Assembly: GCF_954871325.1 (NCBI RefSeq)
Contig: NC_088778.1
Location: 7,659,743 to 7,723,742, forward strand
DNA length: 64,000 nt
Reading direction: 5' to 3'
Origin: Gordionus sp. m RMFG-2023
Lineage: Eukaryota; Nematomorpha; Gordioida; Chordodea; Parachordodidae
The translations under genes were made by a program, and so were the position numbers. The notes below the pieces were generated by a model, which saw only the letters and a program-made list of their open reading frames with translations, was not told where the DNA came from and did not search any database. This document shows positions 1-11,663 of this stretch, piece by piece; position 1 is the stretch's first letter; each line of letters starts with the position of its first letter.

Positions 1-3000
1 ATAAGGGAAAATAGTTTAACTAAAATTAACGGATTAATATTTTTAGGTCGAAATATTCCAAATAAACATTGTATTTAATGAACTTCGGAATTGGTTACGG
101 TTTTTTTCTCATTTCTTTAATTAATCACATATAAAAGAAGTTGCATTTCATTATTTTTTTAGAAAGGTGCCAACTAGACTTGCCATAATTTTAAGCCCAT
201 TTGCGGGATCCAAATATTAACGTGTTAAAAAGCGGGACAAACGTTATTATTGATCTTTATTTAAATTACAAATTTGTCAATCTATTTCAATGTTAGTCAT
301 ATTTTCACAAGTCAAAATTTATAAAAAAAAAACAGAGACAAATTCTTATATATTTAGTCGATATTTCATTTAACAGCTGATTTTCTTTCGCGACTCATTT
401 TTAGAATCTGTTGGACCATAATTCTAAGAACTATTTATTTTTTTCATATTAAGTTTAGCGCTCTGAAGTGATATTTGTAGGGCGAATTATGATTATAAAA
501 TTAGGTTATTTTTATAGGGCTGGGGCTTGATTATATTATAATTTAAAATTCTTCCATTTTTGGATGAAATAATTTGGAGGTATTTTTATTTCGTTTCATT
601 AAAAGTTATACCTTTCCTAATATATTACATAATTATTTTGGAGATAATATCGGGGCTAAAATTTATATTTGCTTCGACTTTGTCAATAACAGATCAAAAC
701 ATTTAGCGAAGATTTTACTAGAGAACTTATAAAATCTATTATCATTGTCATTTGATTCAAATTTTTTATCATTTTATCCTATTCACATAAGATCATGCCA
801 AGATCAACTACCATCTTCTTAAAAAAAATGATTTTAAAATTAATGTATGTCTTAATAGAAAATAAGTATTCTAGAGCTGATATTTAAAAAAAATATATAC
901 ATTATATATAACATCAGGAATATATCAAAACCACTTCATGGATACGTTCTAAAAATTTATTCATTACTTATCATATATATATATATATATCTGTAATTAT
1001 TTGAGCTCTATTATTCGCTAATCTGTTGAATTTTGTATCATAGGTAGCTATTTATACTATATCAAATGGCAAAGGAAGGATAGAAGGAAATATTTTTTAT
1101 TAAGTTATTTGAAATAATTTTTGAAGTTTTTAAATCATTTTACTTTTGGAAAATAGGAAAAATTATGCTAATTTTATATAAAAATGAATTTAAAATTTAT
1201 AGGAATTGATAATCGATTATTCTTGTCAATTTTGCGAGAATTTAAAATTTTAACTCTTTTTCGGGATATTTAATCATGTTTTTCTGCGAGGCAGAAATAT
1301 ATTTAGCGGGAACAAAGCAGGATGTATGGCAGATCTAGAGACAACCGGAAGGAAAAAATAAAATTTTTATTTCATAAAGAGAAGAACAGAAAAGTAATAA
1401 AACATTTTTAAAATTAAAAATAATATGAATAACTTTTATTTCCAAATTAAAAATTATTTAATAAACTAATATAAAAAATCTAAGATATGTCGTCGCATCC
1501 ATAATAAAACAATCTAAATAAATTTTTTTTATAAAGACACCTATTATTATCCATTAAAAAAAATTGGATTCAAGTTTTTGCAAAGAATATTAAAGCATTT
1601 TAAAGTGATCGATATAAGTTCAATTCAACAAAGGGATAACAAGGGTTATGACATAATAATTGCAATGATTCTATTTTAATTATAATTAATCTTTTTAAAA
1701 TGAAGTTTTCTAGCTTATAATTAATTATTAAAGGTTTATTTGCTTTTTAAATTTTAGTTTTTTTCAAGGCCTTAAGAAATGAAAATTTTTTTTATCCGAA
1801 AAAGATCTTAATATATTATAAAACAATTAGGAGCCATTTGTTTTTACATTTCTACTATATTAAAAATTCACAGATAAACATTAATCATAATAAAGTATAT
1901 AAATCTAAGCAATTTTTTATATAATATAAAATGTATTGGAATTTAAATTGTAAATATTTCTTCGGATTGCTATATGATTCGGGGTTTCCAACGCGAAATT
2001 GATAAAGAATATTCAAATATTAAATTTAAGCCTAGAACTAGCTTCTATGACATTATAAGAAGTTAAGTTTGTAAATTAATAGTTAAAACAAATTTGTATG
2101 AATTTCGTGAAAAGAAACGTAGAAAGGTTAAAAAAATATATATATTAAATTTTTTAATTTCAAGGGATAAATCTGAATTCAGTGGATATATTAAATTTTA
2201 AGAATATATGGGAAATAAATCTCTTATACTTAAATATCCTTAATTAAAGAATTATTCTTGCCAAACCCATCCCTGATTAAAAACTCCTTAGGGTAGGGGC
2301 TTTTTATTTAACCTGGGTACCGGATTTTAATTTTTTAAATACCCGGGCAGGGCCGTATATTTTAAATCGTCATTAGATATAAGAATTAAAAATAAATGTA
2401 AAATATTTTTAAAAAATTAAGGTTGGGCCGGGCAAATGTTACCTCTGTAGGTCTCTGGTTTAAATCATGAATATCCAACATAATAGACGATACTTTTTAT
2501 TTTAAATTAATAGCCGTCTAGCATATTCTTGTGCCAACTAAAAAAATAGGATTAATAGATAGAAACAAGTTCCAATACTGAATATTACTAGAAATGGAGT
2601 TCTATAATAGGCTCTTAATTTTTTTTAAAGGATATTTTGGTTTCAGAGTCCCATAGATCTCTAACCAATGATACCGATGCTCTCCTGACAGTAGTGCAGC
2701 AAAAATATTTCCATGGGGAAAATCCTAAACCTAACGATTTATAATTTTTATTTTGCATTTTAATAATAGGCACACCGTAAAGTTGAACAAACGATTTGAA
2801 ACTTTAATTCTATGATGCATGCAAATATATATCCCCATTATCATAAAATTTTAATTGAAGTTTAACTTCATTTTAAAAAAATTATGATATTTTATAACAT
2901 TATACTTAAGTATGTTTGATTTTAAATTTGTTAATTTAATATTTGTAATAATTCTTATATAATGGAATATAATATTGCAATTTTATTCGAATTTTGAAGA

Positions 3001-5396
3001 TAATAAATTAAGTTAAATATTGACTTGAAATCTAGCAAGGAAAAAGATCTAGTTTTACTTTGAGATTTAGCTAATTTATTTGGTATTAATTATTCATAGA
3101 AATCTCCCTTATATAAATTTTAAAAGGCCAAACAATTTAATCATTTTTGGCCTGTTTTTAATCTTATTACGTGGTAAAGAGACCTTTCATCAGTGCATGT
3201 ACTTAAATAGATAAGGTAGCTAATATAAATAATAAATTTTTATATTATATAAGTAATCTAAAAGCGAGAAAGCGCTTCTAAATATTTTTTAAAGGAGAAT
3301 ACTTGATTCTGTTAGAATTCTCATACCAAAATTCAAAATCATGAGAATTTATCAGATCCTTCAAAATCATTAGAGTAAAACTTCAAGATTTTTTAATGGC
3401 TGAGTGGGTAGGAGTTAATATAAGGAATAAAATTACCTTTTTATCTCCAACCATATGTGCATCGATATTCGCAAGATTCGATTGACTTAGAAATTTCAAT
3501 CATAATTGATTTAGTGTGGAATTATTGGATTCAATAAAATGGTATAGTTTATTCTTTCTTTGAATTATTTGATGTGATGGCATATTATTGGTTTTTAACT
3601 ATAGATATATAATATCATTCATTCAGACAGTTGCTCTACGACCCGTCATGAAGAGAACTCATGTAAATTATGCAAGGATTATTTTTCATTAGCAAGGAAG
3701 CCGCAAAACCTTAATATATATATAATTAGATTCGACAATTTTTCATTATTAGTTATAAATCTAAAAATGTACTATAAAATTTTATGAAAATAATATGTAA
3801 AATAAATACCCTTTTACACAATGACCTCCTGATGATCTAAAACACATTAATGATTCAATTATAAAAATGGATATTGGATATGTATGTTGCCTAAAGAGTA
3901 CTACTCTAAATGTTTAATTACGCTATTGCATCAACCCCCCCCCCCCAGTGTGTGTGTTATAGAGCCCTGGTTCCACTTATTGGATTTAATTCCGTTCCGG
4001 AAATTCCAAATTGTCTCTAAAATTAATCACACAAAACAATTCTCTTATATATTCGTTGTAGTAATTTTGTTAGAACCGTTTCCTAGAAATTTTAAGAAAA
4101 TTCCTATAAATTTGGAGAGAAGTAGTCTAGTTTCTAGATTTTTTTGTTCGGGATTCTGGAAATATATAAAATAGTACAAAAAGAGCAATAAAGGTGTTAT
4201 CTTGTTTAAACGGCTCAAATGTAGGAATATAATAGTGTATGATAATTGCATAAATAAATTTTCAATACAAAATGTCATAATGTATATTTATGAAGAATAT
4301 AATAAAAAAAAGATATATCTTATACGTGTTAATTAATTTTCTAAGACTTAATTTTACTGAGTTCTGAAACTTGAATAACAGGGTACATTGGCCTTTTTTT
4401 TTAGCCGAACACAAATTCGTTTTTAAAAAATTGTTCAAAGCCTCTGATAAGTAGTTTATATTAAAAAAATTAATTTGTAATGAATTATAAATAGTCAGGC
4501 TCATCGATAGATAGCTTCCCATCCCATCCAAAATATGCTAAATAGAAATGTGAAAATTAGATATCATTTTATTTGAATATATATTTATATTACATCTCAA
4601 CCCTTTTTCTGCCATTAATTTTAGCTAGTAAATAAAGGATAAATAAATGATAGCATTCAATATTTAAAGATTCCTAAAAGGTTTATATAATCTAAACAAC
4701 AATATAATCGTGTCCTATGGTGTCTTTAGGAAAAAAAATTTTAAAATACAATTTTTTTTTACAAAATATATAATATACAATAAGAATAATAAATAGCATA
4801 AATGTTGTAGTACACATTCTTATTATCTTTTAAAGTCATAATAAGGTTGGCTACTATTTAACATTTTTTTGATTTTCCGAACAGAAATTGAGCAAAAAGA
4901 AAACGAAATTTTAAAGCGTATAATATAAATATATTTTTTAAAAATTCACGATTATAGGAGAGAAAACTCTCATACAAAACTTAAAAATTTTGATGTTCTC
5001 CGCAAATATATTTTGAATTTGGGTTTAGCATAGGAGATTGGATTATAAATAATCGTAGCAAAAACAAGATTTAAAATTGCAACTTCCAATTTTTTTAAAA
5101 ATAAATTAATCTATTCAATTCTCTAAAATTAAATGTTAAAAACCGGATTATATAAGGAATTTTTGAGGAAAAAAAATGGAGATAGTATTAGAAATAAAGC
5201 ATCAAAAGACTTTGATTTCTACCATCATTATGATTAGTACAATAGAACTATAAAACTTATAAAATATATATTTAGGTTACAAAATTCTCAAGAGTCGAAC
5301 CAAAATCATTTCATAAATATTTGATATCGAATGGCTTGTTATTACATCAGGGAAATAATAAATATTCCTGAACTGCGAATATATTCTTATTCACAT
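1..5396. other. Intergenic, A+T-rich; no gene recognised
   Basis: I see no coding sequence with family similarity. The short open frames at 3884-4531 are low-complexity chance frames. Visible landmarks are a short (AT)n run near 974-990, a C13 run near 3936-3948, a slightly G+C-richer patch at 2643-2735 and a repeat relic at about 2290-2457. Confidence 0.6.
2290..2457 (+). repeat. Partial copy of a GGCCGGGC-type MITE family
   Basis: The right end, CTCTGTAGGTCTCTG, matches the right end of the copy at 59021-59430 (CTCTGCAGGTCTCTG). The interior holds GGGCCGGGC and the CGTATATTTTAAATCGTCATTA block, which resembles blocks at 51117 and 59287. I could not find a left terminus, so this is probably truncated. 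Confidence 0.5.
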
Positions 5397-5563
5397 TCAA
5401 AGTACCTTCTTCTTCCCTTCATTCGTCACTTTCTCGTACCCTTCTCTTTTCCGTGATGCATCATTGGTGGAACAATTGATCCCATTCACTTGATTCAATA
5501 TTACTCTGACTAAATCGGCCGGTCCGGTGCCGTTCCAACTAGAGGGATCTTTGTAAGTCCTAC
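5397..5563 (-). CDS. SC5D: SC5D coding exon 4 (C-terminus)
   Basis: Residues 251-305, starting G-RTYKDPSS (human GGSFKNPSS) after acceptor TTACCAG|GT. The divergent hydrophilic tail ends in KKVL and a TGA stop. Confidence 0.92.
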
Positions 5564-8500
5564 CTGGTAAAAATAATAAGTAATACAATTACAAGTCCAT
5601 GGATTGATTGGTATTTTTTTACAAGAGTATTGTATTAGTATAAAAGGTTAAGAATTCGAATCCGGAATAATTTACTGGAATGGATTTACTTTTATTTTTT
5701 ATGCAAATTTTTTCAATGGGGGCTAAACTATAGTTCTATTTAAAAGGGAATTTTTATTCATATCCCAAAATTTTCAAGTATAAACAATTTAAAATTATAT
5801 ATCAATTTAAGACGTTTTTAAAAAGTGCACTAAGCTTTAAACTTACACAATAAAGATAAACCTTACCTATACGGTCCCAAATAGTTGTAAACTGCCCATA
5901 ATTATAACGATAAAACAGATGGTGATCGGTGTGATGGGCGGCGCCATTGATGGCCCACTTTAGCCGTGTGGGAACCGAATAAACCCCGTCGTGGATACTC
6001 ACGGTCCACACGTTAACGCTTACGAAGAGAAGGAGGTAGAGATGAGAAGAGAGAGGAAAAAGGAAGGGATAGATATGGTAAGGGAGGCTTTGGGCGAAGC
6101 CATCAAGAGGGTGAAATGCATGGCTGGCAAAGGGGGTAGGCACTTTCCACTTGTGATGTTGCTTGTGGAATTTGATATAAACTGGGGGGTAGTGAAGCAT
6201 CCGGTGGATCCAGTATATCAGAGCATCAGTAAAGGCTATGAAGCATATGGCTTCCATCACTAGACTGCAGTAACCTGATTTAAGTTTTTTTTAAATTAAA
6301 ATCATTCACTTAATTGAATTTCTAAACGAGTTGGATAGAGGTTAGTTACCAATATATAAAAATAGCACAATATTTGTTTATTTTTAAAATATAAATAATT
6401 AAAGATGGAAATTGCTCATTATTACACAATTGCGTATAATATAAAAATATGGAAGAATGAATGGGGCAGAAGTCCCGGGGTGTCTTGTAATATTTTAAGG
6501 GTAGAAAAATTTTGGTTCCTGAATATTATTTTCGATTTCCTTTTTTTGCTGTATAAATTTCACTTTTGTTGTTATTTTGTATCACGACAATTCGGCGCGT
6601 ATCTAATACAGTTGCAATTTTAAATTTATTAGTATAAAACAAAAGGGTGATTAAATAAAAATTATTTTGAAGGTTGGTCCTATTAATTATTTCTTATTTT
6701 TTTTTCTCAATTTTATTTACTAATATTGCGTAATATCAATAAAAAAATTTATTCAAAAAAAATAATAAACCAATATTTATGCCCTGAATTCTTTGTGAAC
6801 CAATTTACCATGCTTTAAGGTATGTTGATTAGTGTTGTTAAACGATCCGATTAAAATCCTAGCCAAAATCATTTTATGTAAGCCTGGAAATTTTGCGCAT
6901 AAATGGCAGAAACTTCTATCTCGAATCTCACATGTTATTTGGGCCAAATTCTTAATCGGCCATTTTTAAAAATAGATCCAAACTTAACAACATTAATGTT
7001 GATCCAAAAAAATTCAAATTATTTTTTAAATAAGGGATTAACAGGAGGGAAGTCTTATTCTAGAGGTGGCATTTTTCAATCGCATCCAACGATTGTACTA
7101 GTTTAAAATATAATTATCGACAAAATATTTTTCTCTTTAAGACTGTCTCATTTTATAGATTTATTTAAAATCCTTAAACTAATTCTTTTAATCAATTTAA
7201 ATCAGAGTTTCAAACCGAACCGCCAAACCGAAACAAGCCGTTATAAATTTCTGAACAGTCACCGTAACCGAACCTTAAATATTTTGAACCGAAACCAGTT
7301 CATAATGGTTTTAAATATAATTAATTTGAAATTATTAACCTAAATTTGAAATTTTAATTTTCCCTCGAAGCCATTTAAATTCGTGATTTTTTTTTCAAAT
7401 TAAAATTTTTAATACAAATAAAGCACCATTATACTTTATATATTCAATTTAAAGAGATTTTAGTTAATAAGATAAGAAATAATCTTCATGGTTAAATAAG
7501 GAATTATAAAAAATTAATAAGATTTTTCTCTAAGATTAATATATTTTTTTTGGATCAACATTAGTAAATAAAATTGAGATTTTTGTAAAAAAATGAAAAA
7601 TATATTAATAGACCAACCCTCAACATGACCTCTATAATGAAACTTTTATTTTATACTAATAAATTTTAAATTGCAATAGGGAAGTGTCACCGCGCTGAAT
7701 AGACCGCCGAATAGTCGCCGCACCAAATTTTCAGCGCCGAATTGATGTTGAACCAATTTTAATTTCCTTTTTCCTCAATTTAATTTTCTTTGTAAATTGA
7801 GGTTTTTTTAAAAGTACCATCAAATTAATTTCGTTTTGTGTCGCCAAATACCTCAGCGAAAAGTCCAGAACACATTTTTATTGTATTTTATAATCTAGAG
7901 TAGAGGTTTTATTTTTTTAAATCTAGCCATTTTTAAAAAATATATATTTTTTAGGACCATGCGCGTATCCAAGAATTTACTTGAAAAGGAAAAGTGTAAG
8001 GGTGGGGTGGGGGGAATAATTTAAATAAAAATAAACTAATACATCCTGAAGTTATTATTGAATATCTAAAATTTATTAGGACTATTGATTAAAAAGAATA
8101 ACAATCACTAATACCTAAATATCTGTAAATTTTTCAAATATAAATCCTAGGGATCATTTTAATGCAACAACAAAAATGCTGATATATAATATTAAGCGAA
8201 TATAATCGGCATATAACCTCGATGCTAAGGATAGTTTTCGGTTTAGCCATTCATGGAATTGGCAAAAATAGACTATTTATGAATAAATATGTATTGCAAA
8301 AAAAAAAATTCTATAAAAAAATATAAGTTTTCTTTGAGCATTTAAAATGATAAAAATATATGAGAATTAATTATTAGAAAAAAAGGTGGCCCAATTTCAA
8401 ATATATATAAATTCAATCTAATTCCTGAGATATCATTTCTTATATTAAGTTTTGATTTTAAAAAAAATGTTCTTTTATTTATATGAATGATGGATATAGT

Positions 8501-10998
8501 GGCTAAAATATATAATTTTATCAGGAAAATACTCTTCGATTTGCAAGGAAAGTTGCATGAATCAAGAAACTTTTATTTATTGGACTTAAAAATTATTCAA
8601 AGAGTAGCATTGTTAAAAACCTCGATTTTTTGGCATTTGTAAAATATGGATAATATTTAGAAGATAGAGATTCTGGGGAAAGTTGGCAGATGTTAGATTT
8701 CTTTTGGCTATATCTTGAAGATTAAGTTTTGATTAAAATTGATAATAGCCATTTTATTTAAATTGGCTAAATTGAGACTTTTAACAACACTAAAAAAGGA
8801 GGATGGGATAAAATAGAATTATCTTATATTCTTCTAATGTTCTTATAATATTAGAATAATGAGTTTTATGGTGCAGTATGCAAATATCAAATATTCATAA
8901 GGACCTGCTTTAACTTTGAACTCAACAATCACATAATTTATGAAATTTCTCAGACATTTTATCTATTTCTTTAGGCTCTAATCGGATTTTCATTTCAACT
9001 AAATTGATATCATCTCCAGCCCGATTCTAGATCTATTAAAAATAATTACAAACTGACCCCCCTTTATTAAATTCTTTTGATTTTTGGGAAATACTTTATA
9101 TATTTTGTGGATAAATTTTTAAAAATAAGAATGCTATATCAGGTGCAATTCTAGATTAACTTTTTGGGGGGAGGACAGGGGCAGTTAAGAATTTTTTTTT
9201 AACATCATAGAACAAATATTTGAGTTATTTGAACACAAAATTGAAATATACAAAAAAGTATAATTATGATTAAATATGTTTATAAAATTAAATGGAAGAT
9301 AAGAATTGACTTAAAGTTGAAAAGGAATAAATTGATTTAATGATTTTACAAATATTATATAATAACATTGATATAGTTTAATGATATAAGAAGTTTATGG
9401 AAGATAATATTTATATAGAAAGTCTAGATGCCTGCATTCTTTTTGATACTCCATATTTTCTAGACATAAATAAATTAAAACCTTTATTGGAAATTTGTAA
9501 TATTACTGAAGAGGGTTTAGTAAATAAAATTGAAGTGTTGTTATACAAATTATTTGTAAAAAGTTAGAAAATTATAAAGATTGTAATATATCAAATTTTT
9601 ATACCCATACAAAAATGCATTTCCAAATATTTTTCAATCTGATCAGGTTATTATTTGGATCATTCACATCAAATTGTGAGCAACATTTTCATCATTGAAG
9701 AGAATTATCATCAGATACACTTTCGACATAATGATGTTTTTATTAGGACATGAAAAATACATAAATGAAACTAGTAACTTTTTAAAATAAAATACATCTC
9801 AACCATTGATCATACATAATATTAATTTAAATATAGTTATAAATAATTACATATATTTTATAAATGAAACCCTAACATATTATATAAGCATGATTAAACA
9901 ATATCATTTTTATTATATAATATAATCATTAAATCAACTTATTTCTTTTCAACTACAAGTCTATTCTCATCTTCCATAACCTAAATATTTGTTCTATGGT
10001 GTTAAAAAAAATTCTTAGCAGTCCTTCCTTTTGTTTACACCCACCACCCAATGGGTGAAGCTAGAATAGGGCCTGTATCATCTTTTGCAATAGATTGCAT
10101 TACCAGTAAAGAAAATTGAGTTATTTTAACAAGTTTAGTAAGGTGTTTTTTTTTCTGTAGAGAAGTTTTTCAGGCTATTCTGCTATTTCTCCAGTTTCAT
10201 TTATAATGGATGCTCTAACTTCATTAAATCAATGTATACATGATAAGGCCTTTTTTTTTAAATATTTTTTATCAAAAATTTTTAACTCTGGAGGATACAG
10301 TGATTTGTCCATCTGCCTAATGGCTAAATGCATTAGACAAGAATGATTTTTTTTTACCTTTAAACTGGGTTTTCATTTTGATTATTTTATGTCCCAGTTG
10401 ACTCTTTAAAATTTATATTTTAATGGCTATATTTTGCAAACCATTTGAAAAGGAAATATAAATATGAGCAATAAATATTGATCCATTTTCTTAAAAAATA
10501 ATTTTAGGAATGGTGAAAATATATAATTAAATTTTAAGCTCAATATAATCTTTAGAATTAGTGTCATGATAACATTTTTGAAAAAATTCGAATTATTTTT
10601 TAAAAAATTACCATATTTGGATAAAGTAAGATTATCATATAATTTGCTATACCCTCTAATTTCAAGCATAAAAATCACCAAGGTAGGTATACTCATCAGT
10701 GGAATTGATCTTAGGGCATAATTAATTTCTAGAAAAATTTGATCCTAAATATTCATTTAAAAACTTACTCTAAATTAAAGAAAATAACCTTTAAAAATAA
10801 CGGATGCTTTTTCAATGTTTGGTCAAATACAAAATAATAACTAAGGGTTGCTGCAAGAATATATATAAGTGCAGCACCACTATTAACAATCACAGTTAAA
10901 GATAATAGCTGTCGCCAAATATTATTCTCTGGCCAGTTATTAGAATATATAAAGGGTGATAATATATATTTATCACAATAGTTTAGTACAATATTCAT
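5397..10998 (-). CDS. SC5D: Lathosterol oxidase (sterol C5-desaturase), four coding exons
   Basis: This endoplasmic-reticulum di-iron enzyme puts the C5 double bond into lathosterol to give 7-dehydrocholesterol, late in cholesterol synthesis. Coding exons are 10789-10998, 10612-10744, 5867-6274 and 5397-5563 (210+133+408+167 = 918 nt, 305 residues; the human protein has 299). All phases join. Histidine boxes are H138-x3-H142, H151-x2-H154-H155 and H228-H229-x2-H232-H233. [11 protein letters not shown] and YHIYPF are family-typical. Hydrophobic spans lie near residues 33-58, 84-98, 118-136 and 181-207. The last four residues, KKVL, fit a dilysine ER-retrieval signal. The first ATG follows an in-frame TAA. 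The protein aligns with vertebrate SC5D from memory almost without gaps, and nothing looks broken. Introns are 44, 4337 and 303 bp. Confidence 0.95.
5611..5690 (+). repeat. Possible degraded tRNA-like segment in SC5D intron 3
   Basis: AAGAATTCGAATCC resembles an internal pol III B box, preceded by a run that could be a decayed A box. No tRNA fold can be drawn. It may be another copy of the SINE family seen at 48.5 and 60 kb, but the similarity is weak. Confidence 0.15.
5867..6274 (-). CDS. SC5D: SC5D coding exon 3 (catalytic histidine boxes)
   Basis: Residues 116-251 carry all three histidine boxes. The acceptor AATCAG|GTTAC was preferred to CTGCAG 9 bp downstream on the minus strand. Only the former restores the GGT glycine codon and gives the same spacing as the human protein between YG and FTD. 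The donor is TATAG|GTAAGG. Confidence 0.93.
6830..6995. mobile_element. hAT-type MITE, family TAGTGTTGTTAA, with perfect 8-bp target duplication
   Basis: The element is 166 bp, bounded by TAGTGTTGTTAA and its near-inverse TTAACAACATTA. It is flanked on both sides by ATGTTGAT (6822-6829 and 6996-7003). Long imperfect inverted arms carry the GATCCGATTAAAATCCTAGCC / GGCCAAATTCTTAATCGG theme. It has no coding capacity and an autonomous partner would be needed to move it. Related copies are at 8605, 37325, 41724 and 55004, with a one-ended relic near 44880. Confidence 0.85.
7205..7310. repeat. AACCG-rich degenerate repeat
   Basis: A patch of short imperfect repeats of AACCGAACC / AACCGAAACC inside otherwise A+T-rich intron sequence. 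It is probably an end of a decayed transposable element. No boundaries can be fixed. Confidence 0.4.
8605..8792. mobile_element. MITE copy, family TAGTGTTGTTAA
   Basis: Starts TAGCATTGTTAAAAACC and ends TTTTAACAACACTA, in the same terminal inverted layout as the copy at 6830. The flanking octamers TCAAAGAG and AAAAAGGA do not match convincingly, so this is an older or rearranged insertion. Confidence 0.6.
9131..10088. mobile_element. Long terminal-inverted-repeat element, possibly an internally deleted hAT
   Basis: The left arm (about 9131-9415) and right arm (about 9880-10088) are inverted copies. The block GAACAAATATTTGAGTTAT matches the inverse of the right arm's ATAACCTAAATATTTGTTC, and both carry TAAGAATTTTTTTTAAC next to ATAGAACAAATATTT. 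GTTGAAAAG and TTGATTTAATGAT also recur in order. About 60 bp (9222-9282) is extra in the left arm. Between the arms, plus-strand 9419-9566 is open and coding-like ([14 protein letters not shown]) and could be a hAT transposase remnant. The outer ends are uncertain and no target duplication was found. Confidence 0.6.
10612..10744 (-). CDS. SC5D: SC5D coding exon 2
   Basis: Residues 71-115 with the conserved [11 protein letters not shown] segment. The acceptor is ATTTAG|GATC and the donor TATG|GTAATT, leaving one base of a glycine codon. The preceding intron (10745-10788) is only 44 bp. Confidence 0.9.
10789..10998 (-). CDS. SC5D: SC5D coding exon 1
   Basis: Residues 1-70: the N-terminus, WPENNIWRQ and the first membrane span, ending HPLFLK. 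The donor is AAG|GTTATT, weak at +3 to +6. A stronger GTAAGT lies 20 bp further on at 10768, but using it puts the next exon out of frame. The protein alignment (FLK followed by DQIF, human FLK followed by NQVR) supports the weaker donor. Confidence 0.88.
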
Positions 10999-11225
10999 AT
11001 TTATTCTTAAAATTTAAGAATTTTTTTGAAAATAAAAAACTACAGGTGATTTAAATATCTATTCTACCACTAAGAAAATAAATTTATCTCAAATGTTAAA
11101 ATTATTATGTCTAATCATTGAATAAGTTTAATTATCTGATTATTATAAAAGGTTATTATCGTATAAGTTTAATATAACTTATTTTTAATAGGTTTTATAC
11201 TATTCTTAAGTATGTCTAATATTAT
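10999..11225. other. SC5D: Region upstream of the SC5D start codon
   Basis: This would hold the 5' UTR and proximal promoter of SC5D on the minus strand. It is uniformly A+T-rich, and no distinct motif can be told from background. Confidence 0.3.
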
Positions 11226-11233
11226 ATTTTAAT

Positions 11234-11655
11234 CAGTGGCGTAGCTAGGAATTTTTCTTAGAGGGGGTCCATACATATAAAAGCCTGGGTGGCTTCGCCC
11301 CCCAGACCCCCATTAACGAGCCTTCGGCCCTTTTCCCCGGCCTTCGGCCGATTTAATCTTACAAATCATAACCATATCTTCTATAATATATAATAAATAC
11401 ATTTTTTAAATGTATCAATAATATGTTATTATAATTTAGTAGACCATTCTCAATGACTTTATAATAATACTATCCAGAATAATTTCAATAGTAATATAAT
11501 CCTTTAACAAACATCAAAACCAGAAAAATATAAATATTAATGGCATTTATTTATTATAAAGTCACTTTTAAGTCTTTTGAACGTATATACTAGAAAAAAG
11601 ATTTAGCTCTGGGAGGGGTCCAAACCCGAAAACCAGCCCCGTAGCTACGCCACTG
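11234..11655. mobile_element. hAT-type MITE, CAGTGGCGTAGCTA ends, perfect 8-bp target duplication
   Basis: The element is 422 bp with perfect 14-bp inverted ends, CAGTGGCGTAGCTA and TAGCTACGCCACTG. It is flanked on both sides by ATTTTAAT (11226-11233 and 11656-11663). The left subterminal part is G+C-rich, including CCTTCGGCC repeats, and the middle is A+T-rich. It has no open frame. One-ended relics of the same or a related family (GCTACGCC, GATACGCCGCTG, GCAACGCCACTG) occur near 18043, 34952 and 42694. Confidence 0.92.
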
Positions 11656-11663
11656 ATTTTAAT

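Larger units (their letters stand above)
6275..10611. other. SC5D intron 2, 4337 bp, repeat-filled
   Basis: No host exon is seen in this long intron. It holds a complete small MITE (6830-6995), an AACCG-rich patch (about 7205-7310), GCCGC-rich patches near 7685-7740, a second MITE copy (8605-8792) and a long inverted-repeat element (about 9131-10088). Minus-strand coding-like scraps at about 10090-10400 could not be identified. Confidence 0.8.

Noticed and set aside
3884-4531. Three overlapping short frames on both strands
   Set aside because: Low-complexity hydrophobic translations around a C run; no splice structure or similarity.
5991-6263. Plus-strand open frame of 90 codons
   Set aside because: Antisense shadow of SC5D exon 3.
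10744-10769. SC5D exon 1 ending at the strong GTAAGT donor
   Set aside because: It leaves two codon bases that do not join to the next exon in frame, while AAG|GTTATT gives an ungapped match to the family.
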